From positions 1 through 6,262 of the forward strand of contig OMVC01000078.1 of assembly GCA_900314375.1 (NCBI GenBank): 6,262 bases of DNA. Reading direction: 5' to 3'. The stretch's first letter is position 1; each line of letters begins with the position of its first letter. Below, piece after piece: positions 1 to 4,403 of the stretch. The translations under genes were made by a program, and so were the position numbers. The notes under the pieces are model-generated. The model saw only the letters and a list, made by a program, of their open reading frames with translations, did no database searches and was not told the DNA's origin. The DNA comes from an uncultured bacterium (GTDB lineage Bacteria > Cyanobacteriota > Vampirovibrionia > Gastranaerophilales > Gastranaerophilaceae).

Positions 1-405
1 AAAACATACATGATTTCTTATGTTCGATTTGCAAACGGCGCTTATAACAATTTTGTTACCGAATTTTTGAAAAATAATATATCGGATGATAAATTTTACG
101 GTTACAGTGCTTGGAATACGTCTGCAAACTCTCTGGGAAGCTTAATCTGTACGGCAAAATTTAAATTTCATGCAAAAAATTATAATAAAGAAAGCTTTGA
201 CAAAATACAGATTACAAGATTTATAGATGATTGGGGCTATCAGGCGAACGTAAGGCAATTGTTACAAACTACTGATATTAGTCTTTTAACCGAGAAAATA
301 AAGCCTTATGAGCAAAAAATAAAACAAATATTCTCGTATAACGGCGAGATAAAATATTCATTCCCTTGGAACAGATTGTTTGAGGTGGAAATTGAATTTA
401 GTTGA
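1..405 (+). CDS. DUF4127 family protein, C-terminal part (5' end outside window)
   Basis: The reading frame is open from base 1 and stops at TGA 403-405. The ATG at 10 is probably internal, because the family is about 500 residues long and only about 134 codons are visible. Family hallmarks seen, in order: an asparagine/glycine segment (FANGAYNN), the AWNTSANSLGS stretch matching the family's 'GWNT.xNT.GT' block, RFIDDWGYQANVRQ matching its 'R..DDW.YQ..VR' block, and FPWNRLFEVEIEF, the usual 'PWxRxFE' ending. DUF4127 proteins are bacterial proteins of unknown biochemical function, so none is assigned. The 3' end overlaps the next gene, mntP, by 14 nt if mntP starts at TTG 392, which suggests one transcript and translational coupling. 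The family call rests on remembered motifs, not on a search. Confidence 0.72.
   Translation, partial: KTYMISYVRFANGAYNNFVTEFLKNNISDDKFYGYSAWNTSANSLGSLICTAKFKFHAKNYNKESFDKIQITRFIDDWGYQANVRQLLQTTDISLLTEKIKPYEQKIKQIFSYNGEIKYSFPWNRLFEVEIEFS
382..388 (+). promoter_or_regulatory. Shine-Dalgarno of mntP
   Basis: GAGGTGG lies 3 nt before the TTG at 392, with its GAGG core 6 nt away. It sits inside the last codons of the upstream gene. It is the reason for choosing TTG 392 over the in-frame TTG at 380, which has no such site and would place this sequence inside the coding region. Confidence 0.6.
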
Positions 406-934
406 AATTATATTGTTATCAATAGCATTGGGTATGGATTGTCTTATTGTGTCATTTTCGCAAGGATTGATTTTTAAATCGCAAAGAGTAAGGAACTCCT
501 TAAGATTAGCGGTTTCAATGGGTATGTTTCAAGGCTTGATGCCGGTTATAGGATATGCCGCAACAAATAAAATATACAAACATCTTTTGCCATATTCAAA
601 GCATATCGTTTTTGCGATTTTCTTTATTTTAGGGACGCATTTTATACTTGAAGCTTTAGCAAACGAAGAAAAACCAAAAATTACTTGTATAGGTTTAAAA
701 TGTTTAATAACCTTGAGTATTGCAACAAGTATGGATGCACTTATTGCCGGCACTACAATAAAATTAACATCAACAAGTTTACTGATTTGTTGCTTTATGT
801 TTGGTATATTTTCTTTTGCAATGTCTGAAACAGGTTTTTGGTTGGGAAATTGCATAAAAAATATCCCTACGAAATTTCTTCAAATTTTCGGAGGGATAAT
901 ACTAATAGTGCTTGCTATTAAAGCAATAATTTAG
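392..934 (+). CDS. mntP: Putative manganese efflux pump MntP
   Basis: This is a 180-residue inner-membrane protein of the MntP (formerly DUF204) family, which exports Mn(2+). Six hydrophobic segments are visible at about 1-24, 37-56, 70-90, 99-120, 127-150 and 160-180. The first and fourth carry the duplicated family motif: SIALGMDCLIVS with Asp16, and SIATSMDALIAG with Asp115. These are the conserved membrane aspartates of the two half-repeats. MGMFQGLMPVIGY (43-55) and HFILEAL (83-89) also match the family. Length agrees with E. coli MntP (188 aa). The start is TTG 392, chosen for GAGGTGG just upstream. The only nearby ATG lies inside the first membrane helix. The gene overlaps the DUF4127 gene end, so it is probably cotranscribed with it. 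No manganese riboswitch is seen, since upstream sequence is coding. A stem TTGCT/AGCAA at 912-926 lies in the last codons but lacks a T tract. Confidence 0.85.
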   Translation: MNLVEIILLSIALGMDCLIVSFSQGLIFKSQRVRNSLRLAVSMGMFQGLMPVIGYAATNKIYKHLLPYSKHIVFAIFFILGTHFILEALANEEKPKITCIGLKCLITLSIATSMDALIAGTTIKLTSTSLLICCFMFGIFSFAMSETGFWLGNCIKNIPTKFLQIFGGIILIVLAIKAII

Positions 935-939
935 GATTC

Positions 940-1176
940 CTACACTTCTACAAACAACCTTCTTCCTACAATGTTTTGTTTGCCGTTGTAGTAACCTGCG
1001 AAATATCCGCCTTTGACAGGTCTGTTTTTAGCGTAATACTGAGAAGAATAATTATTTCCGTTGTAGTTTACAAACGGATTGTTGCCATAAGATGAGCTCT
1101 CTCTTACTACCGGAGAAGTTGTTGTCACTGCCGGTGATTGGAACACGTTGGATAATAAATTTACAAGACCTGCCAT
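940..1176 (-). CDS. Small Asn/Tyr-rich protein of unknown function (78 aa)
   Basis: I do not recognise this protein. The ATG at 1174-1176 is preceded by AAAGG about 10 nt upstream, and a clear extended -10 promoter lies about 55 nt further up, so it is likely a real gene. Residues 1-13 (MAGLVNLLSNVFQ) could form a short amphipathic helix. Residues 14-30 are Ser/Thr/Val-rich. Residues 30-65 are dominated by Asn, Tyr and Gly (11 Asn and 8 Tyr in the whole protein), and the tail ends in GRRLFVEV. There is no signal peptide, membrane segment, cysteine or recognisable catalytic motif. It lies downstream of atpC on the same strand and is convergent with mntP with only 5 bp between stop codons. It may be a structural or peripheral protein, but that is a guess from composition. 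Confidence 0.6.
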   Translation of the reverse strand: MAGLVNLLSNVFQSPAVTTTSPVVRESSSYGNNPFVNYNGNNYSSQYYAKNRPVKGGYFAGYYNGKQNIVGRRLFVEV

Positions 1177-1229
1177 ATTTATAAAACCTTTCTATGTATC
1201 TCTATAATAATAGAATTTCCTTTGTCATT

Positions 1230-1240
1230 ATTATAGCATA
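1230..1240 (-). promoter_or_regulatory. Extended -10 promoter of the 78-aa gene
   Basis: On the minus strand the sequence reads TATGCTATAAT, a perfect match to the extended -10 consensus TRTGnTATAAT. No good -35 box is found 16-18 nt upstream, as is common for extended -10 promoters. Transcription would start near 1222, giving a leader of about 45 nt before the ATG at 1176. No strong terminator separates it from atpC, so read-through from the atp genes is also possible. Confidence 0.55.
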
Positions 1241-1300
1241 AAAATCCTAAAAATATTAAAATTTCTTTACAATATCGTATATTATATGTAGATGATAAAT

Positions 1301-1699
1301 TTATTCGCCGTCGTTAAGCTTAGCTTTTAGACGTGCTTTCGCACGTGCAATAGCCGCTTCTGCACGCTTTGCATCAATTCGGGCATCGGCTTCTTTTCGT
1401 CTGCGACGTGCACGTTCCAAAGCTTCTCTGGCTCTCATTTCATCAATCTCATCACCTGTTTCTGCCAATGTCGTCAAAATTAAACATTCATCATCTTTAA
1501 ATTGAAGTATACCACCCATTACGGAAAATGATTTACTTTTGTTTCCTTTTTTTACACGAGTAACTCCAATATCAAGCGCTGACATAATTGGGACATGACC
1601 TTTTAATAGTCCAAATTCCCCATCAACACCTTTGGAATATATTTCATCTACTTCGTCATCAAATACAATGCGTTCTTGAGTTATAATTTTTAACTTCAT
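1301..1699 (-). CDS. atpC: F1Fo ATP synthase epsilon subunit
   Basis: This 132-residue central-stalk subunit of F1 couples rotation to catalysis and can inhibit ATP hydrolysis. Residues 1-84 form the beta-sandwich domain, with the typical block GEFGLLKGHVPIMSALDIG (27-45). Residues 86-128 form the two-helix C-terminal domain, which is very rich in Arg, Ala and Lys. At 85-90 the motif IDEMRA fits the I(L)DxxRA motif associated with ATP binding by bacterial epsilon subunits, so regulation by ATP is plausible, though not shown. The ATG at 1697-1699 has AAAAAGGA about 4 nt upstream. The gene follows atpD after 36 nt on the same strand, so the two are surely one operon. Length is normal (about 130-140 aa). 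Only an A/T stem without a T run lies behind its stop. Confidence 0.95.
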   Translation of the reverse strand: MKLKIITQERIVFDDEVDEIYSKGVDGEFGLLKGHVPIMSALDIGVTRVKKGNKSKSFSVMGGILQFKDDECLILTTLAETGDEIDEMRAREALERARRRRKEADARIDAKRAEAAIARAKARLKAKLNDGE

Positions 1700-1735
1700 A
1701 ATAATCCTTTTTGAGAAACAAACTGTTTGCCTATA

Positions 1736-3139
1736 CTATGCCATTCCTTTGGCTTTTTCTACAGCTTCTTCAATAGTTCCCACCATATAAAAAGCTTGTT
1801 CAGGTAAATCATCATATTTGCCTTCAATAATTTCTTTAAATCCGCGAACGGTATCTTCAATTTTTACATATTTACCTTTGTTCCCGCTGAATTGTTCTGC
1901 AACAAAGAACGGTTGAGATAAAAATCTTTGGATTTTTCTTGCGCGGTTGACAGTTTCTTTATCTTCTTCAGACAACTCGTCCATGCCTAAAATCGCAATC
2001 AAGTCTTGCAAATCTTTATATTTTTGAAGAATTTCAAGAACTCGTCTGGTAACCTCATAATGTTCTTCCCCGACGATATTCGGATCTAAAGCCCTTGAAT
2101 TGGATTCAAGCGGATCAACAGCAGGATAAATACCTAAAGATGCAATATCTCTTGATAATACCGTAGAAGCATCCAAATGCGAGAATGTTGTTGCCGGTGC
2201 AGGGTCTGTTAAGTCATCGGCAGGAACATAAATAGCTTGAACAGATGTAATAGAGCCGTCTTTGGTTGATGTAATTCTTTCTTGCAATTCACCCATTTCT
2301 GTTGCAAGTGTCGGCTGATAACCAACAGCAGAAGGCATACGTCCTAACAAAGCGGAAACTTCCGAACCTGCCTGTGTAAATCTGAATATATTATCGATAA
2401 ATAATAATACATCCTGTTTTGAGTAATCTCTAAAATATTCGGCTGCAGTCAATGCTGATAAACCGACTCTCATTCTGGCTCCCGGCGGTTCGTTCATCTG
2501 ACCGTATATAAGTCCTACTTTATTGATTACGCCACTTTCTTTAAATTCGTTCCATAAATCGTTTCCTTCACGGGTTCTTTCGCCGACGCCGCCAAATACA
2601 GAAACTCCGTTATGCGCCATTGCAATATTATGAATTAATTCTTGAATAAGTACGGTTTTTCCTACACCCGCACCGCCAAATAAGCCGATTTTCCCGCCTT
2701 TTTGATAAGGTTGCAAAAGGTCAATCGCTTTTATACCTGTTTCAAGAATCTCAACGTCTGTATTTTGCTCAATAAGTGACGGAGCATCTCTATGAATAGG
2801 CAAATATGTATCCGTTTCAATCGGACCGGCATTATCAACGGCATCACCCGTTACATTCAATATTCTGCCTAAAATTGCGTTTCCTACAGGTATCTTTATC
2901 GGCTCGTTTGTATTTATGACTTTCATGCCGCGTTGCAATCCGTCAGTTGATGACATTGCAACCGTTCTTACTTTATTTGAACCTAACATTTGTTCAACTT
3001 CTGCAACGATTTTTGTGCCGTCTTCTTTATAGATATTTAGTGCAGTGTATATCCCCGGCAAATTCCCGTCAGGAAATTCAACGTCAATTACAGGTCCTAT
3101 TATCTTAGTTATTAACCCTTCTGCAGTCAATGTTTCCAT
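1736..3139 (-). CDS. atpD: F1Fo ATP synthase beta subunit (catalytic)
   Basis: This 467-residue subunit carries the catalytic nucleotide sites of the F1 head (alpha3-beta3) on the cytoplasmic face of the membrane and makes ATP from ADP and phosphate. Seen in order: an N-terminal beta-barrel (1-80), Walker A GGAGVGKT (155-162; Lys161, Thr162), GERTREG with the catalytic Glu187, Walker B VLLFIDN with Asp249, Tyr338 at the adenine pocket, the ATP synthase signature PAVDPLESNS (339-348), and DELSEED (387-393), which contacts the central stalk. No key residue is missing and the length is standard. The ATG at 3137-3139 has AGGAGAG 7 nt upstream. atpC follows after 36 nt. No atpA, atpG or Fo gene is in the window, matching the separate beta-epsilon operon of Cyanobacteria but also found in some other phyla. 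Confidence 0.98.
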   Translation of the reverse strand: METLTAEGLITKIIGPVIDVEFPDGNLPGIYTALNIYKEDGTKIVAEVEQMLGSNKVRTVAMSSTDGLQRGMKVINTNEPIKIPVGNAILGRILNVTGDAVDNAGPIETDTYLPIHRDAPSLIEQNTDVEILETGIKAIDLLQPYQKGGKIGLFGGAGVGKTVLIQELIHNIAMAHNGVSVFGGVGERTREGNDLWNEFKESGVINKVGLIYGQMNEPPGARMRVGLSALTAAEYFRDYSKQDVLLFIDNIFRFTQAGSEVSALLGRMPSAVGYQPTLATEMGELQERITSTKDGSITSVQAIYVPADDLTDPAPATTFSHLDASTVLSRDIASLGIYPAVDPLESNSRALDPNIVGEEHYEVTRRVLEILQKYKDLQDLIAILGMDELSEEDKETVNRARKIQRFLSQPFFVAEQFSGNKGKYVKIEDTVRGFKEIIEGKYDDLPEQAFYMVGTIEEAVEKAKGMA

Positions 3140-3146
3140 TATTTTG

Positions 3147-3153
3147 CTCTCCT
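3147..3153 (-). promoter_or_regulatory. Strong Shine-Dalgarno of atpD
   Basis: AGGAGAG on the minus strand lies 7 nt before the atpD ATG. It is the best ribosome binding site in the window, as expected for a highly translated subunit. Confidence 0.7.
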
Positions 3154-3176
3154 ATTAATTATCCCTATGTTCAATA

Positions 3177-3182
3177 ATTATA
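3177..3182 (-). promoter_or_regulatory. Candidate -10 box of the atpD-atpC operon
   Basis: A perfect TATAAT lies on the minus strand, directly preceded by TTG. The best -35 at 18 nt is only TTACTA. Transcription would start near 3170, about 30 nt before the atpD ATG. It lies in the 80-bp gap behind the 174-aa gene. No terminator is seen for that gene, so atpDC may also receive read-through. A/T richness makes chance matches likely. Confidence 0.4.
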
Positions 3183-3219
3183 CAATAAACTTATTTATTT
3201 TAGTAAGTGTCTTATTAAT

Positions 3220-3744
3220 TTATTTTACAATTTTTCTTGTCATAATTACATTTTTTGATTCATCATAACAATTTTCGTCTAGCCAATGCCCTAACAATTT
3301 ACCAAGCGGACTAAATATAAATGTTTCATTTTCTGATACTCTCATAGACATATTTACAAGCTCGCCTTCGGGGGTGAATTTATATGTTCGATACGGGTAA
3401 TTTGATGCTGTTCTGATTTCAACATTTATAAGACTTCCGGATTGGTCATAGTACCAGACATGCTCCTTATCATCATTATATTTTACGGCATAAGTATTAT
3501 CCGAAAATAATCCAAGGGTTCTGTCATTTAGTTTAGTTTGTCCCTTTAGCAAAGTTGAATAATTTTCTTGATGATTGGAATCGACATAATTTTTAGCGGT
3601 TAAGAAAAAGTCTGTTTTTGGAATATTATTTCGCAGTTCTATTAATGCATCTTGCGCACTGTATTCTACACCGCCTGATATGGTTTGAGCGTAAGTACAG
3701 GAGAAAAAACAAAAAACGAATAACAAGCATAAAATTCTTTTCAT
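3220..3744 (-). CDS. Secreted or lipid-anchored protein of unknown function with three short beta-type repeats
   Basis: This is a 174-residue protein I cannot name. Residues 1-19 are an export signal: MKR followed by a hydrophobic, cysteine-containing core. Cleavage could be by signal peptidase I after TYA (17-19), or by signal peptidase II before Cys16 in a weak lipobox FFSC. The mature part is soluble-looking. Three similar stretches start near Trp97, Tyr121 and Phe142, each with the pattern aromatic-x-aromatic, a turn, G-x-L, then alternating hydrophobics (WYYDQSGSLINVEI, YKFTPEGELVNMSM, FIFSPLGKLLGHW). They resemble the 'Y-F-x-x-x-G' hairpin repeats of YwqK/MORN-like or RHS-like proteins, but membership in those families is not claimed. 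The ATG at 3742-3744 is fixed by the signal peptide, yet has no Shine-Dalgarno. It lies 80 bp upstream of atpD on the same strand. Confidence 0.7.
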   Translation of the reverse strand: MKRILCLLFVFCFFSCTYAQTISGGVEYSAQDALIELRNNIPKTDFFLTAKNYVDSNHQENYSTLLKGQTKLNDRTLGLFSDNTYAVKYNDDKEHVWYYDQSGSLINVEIRTASNYPYRTYKFTPEGELVNMSMRVSENETFIFSPLGKLLGHWLDENCYDESKNVIMTRKIVK

Positions 3745-3750
3745 GGGAAT

Positions 3751-3756
3751 ATTTTA
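3751..3756 (-). promoter_or_regulatory. Candidate -10 box of the 174-aa secreted-protein gene, possibly giving a leaderless mRNA
   Basis: TAAAAT on the minus strand is followed by only 6 nt before the ATG. ATGACT 16 nt upstream is a 4/6 match to a -35 box. A start 6-7 nt after the -10 would fall on the ATG itself. The absence of a Shine-Dalgarno fits a leaderless transcript. The surrounding sequence is A/T rich, so this is weak evidence. Confidence 0.3.
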
Positions 3757-3776
3757 ATAATAATTTTGAAAAAGTC

Positions 3777-3796
3777 ATTACCTTGTTGTCGGTAAT
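3777..3796. promoter_or_regulatory. Inverted repeat ATTACC-N8-GGTAAT, possible operator
   Basis: A perfect 6-bp dyad with an 8-nt centre lies between the divergent 174-aa gene and the tRNA gene, next to the candidate -35 box of the 174-aa gene. Its spacing fits a dimeric regulator site. On the minus strand it is followed by GACTTTTTC, so a weak terminator is an alternative, but no gene upstream on that strand needs one. Confidence 0.25.
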
Positions 3797-3800
3797 AAAA

Positions 3801-3819
3801 AGTGGACACAGAGTGGACA
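3801..3819. repeat. Tandem 8-bp repeat AGTGGACA, 11-bp period
   Basis: AGTGGACA occurs at 3801-3808 and again at 3812-3819, separated by CAG. The 11-bp period places both copies on the same face of the helix, as for paired regulator binding sites. They lie 22 bp upstream of the tRNA-Lys -35 box. Function is unknown. Confidence 0.35.
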
Positions 3820-3840
3820 TAACTATCCAACAACCATAAT

Positions 3841-3868
3841 TTGCAAAATTTTATCTTCGTGCTAACAT
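3841..3868 (+). promoter_or_regulatory. Promoter of tRNA-Lys
   Basis: TTGCAA (3841-3846, 4/6 to the -35 consensus) lies 16 nt before TAACAT (3863-3868, 4/6 to the -10), which is preceded by TGC as in an extended -10. The start would be near 3875, leaving a leader of about 13 nt before the mature tRNA 5' end at 3888. Confidence 0.5.
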
Positions 3869-3887
3869 AAAGATATCAAAGCAAAAT

Positions 3888-3961
<74 letters not shown>

Positions 3962-3963
<2 letters not shown>

Positions 3964-3997
3964 TTTTGAAAAATGAATAGAACAAATGGGACGAGAA
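3962..3997 (+). repeat. 36-bp direct repeat, copy 1 (overlaps the tRNA CCA end)
   Basis: This stretch matches 4270-4305 with a single difference (A3984 versus C4292). Three mismatches later, AACAAA (4001-4006) matches 4309-4314 again, so the homologous tract may be 45 bp. It begins with the small palindrome CATTTTGAAAAATG and ends in AATGGGACGAGAA. Offset between copies is 308 bp. The first two bases are the last two of the tRNA. Confidence 0.9.
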
Positions 3998-4001
3998 CCC
4001 A
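3987..4001. repeat. Near-inverted copy of the tRNA-Lys T arm in the trailer
   Basis: TGGGACGAGAACCCA is, read on the other strand, identical at 13 of 15 positions to the T arm of the tRNA (3937-3951). The two mismatches are in the loop. In the primary transcript this segment could pair with the T arm. In repeat copy 2 the last three matching bases are TTT instead of CCC, so the complementarity there is weaker. Confidence 0.5.
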
Positions 4002-4019
4002 ACAAAGCGTCAGCTTTGT
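4002..4019 (+). other. Hairpin ACAAAGC-GTCA-GCTTTGT
   Basis: A perfect 7-bp stem with a 4-nt loop opens the GC-rich island. No T tract follows on either strand, so it is not a standard rho-independent terminator. It could act in processing of the tRNA trailer or simply be part of the repeat element. Confidence 0.5.
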
Positions 4020-4055
4020 ATGTGGTTCGAGCGTAAGCCGAGCAAAGGCTGAAGC

Positions 4056-4100
4056 CGTTGGCGAAATATTCAAGCTGTCGGCAGGACAAGTGAGCCAACG
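4056..4100 (+). other. Nested stem-loop in the GC-rich island
   Basis: CGTTGGC (4056-4062) pairs perfectly with GCCAACG (4094-4100). Inside it, TGTC (4076-4079) pairs with GACA (4085-4088). This nested arrangement suggests an RNA fold, but no known RNA family is recognised. Confidence 0.35.
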
Positions 4101-4132
4101 CGGAAGCCGTCTAATGCGAGGCGCAGCAAGAC

Positions 4133-4154
4133 AGTCCCACCGGGCCCAATTTTG
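4133..4154 (+). repeat. Second copy of the tRNA-Lys 3' end plus first trailer bases
   Basis: AGTCCCACCGGGCCCA repeats tRNA positions 3945-3960 exactly. It is then followed by ATTTTG, as in the tRNA trailer, but without the two C residues of CCA. The homology thus runs 24 nt in the tRNA versus 22 nt here. No tRNA body precedes it. It resembles an attachment-site copy or a duplicated trailer unit 188 bp from the original. Confidence 0.8.
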
Positions 4155-4171
4155 CGTAAGCGGGTGTGGAG

Positions 4172-4198
4172 CAACAGGTTGACCTGTTGAATAACAGG
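4172..4198 (+). other. Two mutually exclusive hairpins sharing one arm
   Basis: CAACAGG (4172-4178) pairs with CCTGTTG (4183-4189) around a TTGA loop. The same CCTGTT can instead pair with AACAGG (4193-4198) around GAAT. CAGGTTG recurs at 4204-4210. A switch is conceivable, but there is no ribosome site or T tract at its end, so function is not claimed. Confidence 0.4.
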
Positions 4199-4269
4199 GC
4201 AAGCAGGTTGCGGAACATTATCAAGGCGACGTAGGAGCACAGGATTTATCCGAGCACCACAGGAGCAAA

Positions 4270-4305
4270 CATTTTGAAAAATGAATAGAACCAATGGGAC
4301 GAGAA
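4270..4305 (+). repeat. 36-bp direct repeat, copy 2
   Basis: This is the right-hand partner of the repeat at 3962-3997, with 35 of 36 positions identical. It is followed by ordinary AT-rich sequence leading to malQ, so it marks the right border of the GC-rich island. Confidence 0.9.
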
Positions 4306-4403
4306 TTTAACAAAAATCCGTAAATTGCGTAATTGGTATAAAAGCTTTATATAGTAATCAGATTTAATAAGTGTTTTATAGTTTTAATAAGGGGTAGAAA
4401 TAA
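4306..4403 (+). promoter_or_regulatory. AT-rich leader of malQ with Shine-Dalgarno
   Basis: This is the ordinary AT-rich end of the 440-bp gene-free stretch. AAGGGG (4389-4394) lies 9 nt before the malQ ATG and serves as ribosome site. TATAGT (4350-4355) is a possible -10, but the nearest -35-like TTGCGT is 19 nt away and poor. Transcription may therefore also come from the tRNA promoter through the repeat island. No terminator is seen between tRNA and malQ. Confidence 0.35.

Larger units (their letters stand above)
3998..4269. repeat. GC-rich island between the 36-bp repeats, probable tRNA-associated repeat element
   Basis: Bases 4021-4200 contain 102 G/C of 180 (57%, hand counted), far above both flanks. 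The island lies exactly between the two copies of the 36-bp repeat. It holds a second tRNA 3' end, an 8-bp T-arm piece (GGTTCGAG, 4024-4031, also at 3939-3946), two copies of GCGTAAGC (4031-4038, 4154-4161) and several hairpins. Open frames through it on both strands have no ribosome sites and read through repeat and tRNA sequence, so it is taken as non-coding. No terminal inverted repeats are seen. It could be a short interspersed element, a structured RNA, or the scar of repeated insertion at the tRNA end. These cannot be told apart here. Confidence 0.55.

Noticed and set aside
529..855. Minus-strand frame opposite mntP
   Set aside because: It is a shadow of a clearly coding membrane protein and has no independent signals.
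912..926. TTGCT-ATTAA-AGCAA stem at the end of mntP as bidirectional terminator
   Set aside because: The stem has only 5 bp and no T tract follows on either strand.
1271..1283. AATAT-CGT-ATATT stem behind atpC as terminator
   Set aside because: It has five A/T pairs only, with no T run, and is expected by chance in AT-rich spacer.
1719..1729. CAAACTGTTTG palindrome between atpD and atpC
   Set aside because: It is short with a single-base centre, and there is no reason to expect a regulator site inside this operon.
3618..3839. Frames overlapping the start of the 174-aa gene on both strands
   Set aside because: They compete with a frame that has a convincing signal peptide, and run through the AT-rich promoter region.
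3973..4182. Plus-strand open frame of 69 codons in the island
   Set aside because: It begins inside the 36-bp repeat, passes through the duplicated tRNA end, and lacks a Shine-Dalgarno. High G+C alone explains the scarcity of stops.
4070..4294. Minus-strand open frame of 74 codons in the island
   Set aside because: It overlaps repeat copy 2 and the tRNA-end copy, and has no family resemblance. Its start MVLFIFQN is only the translated repeat.
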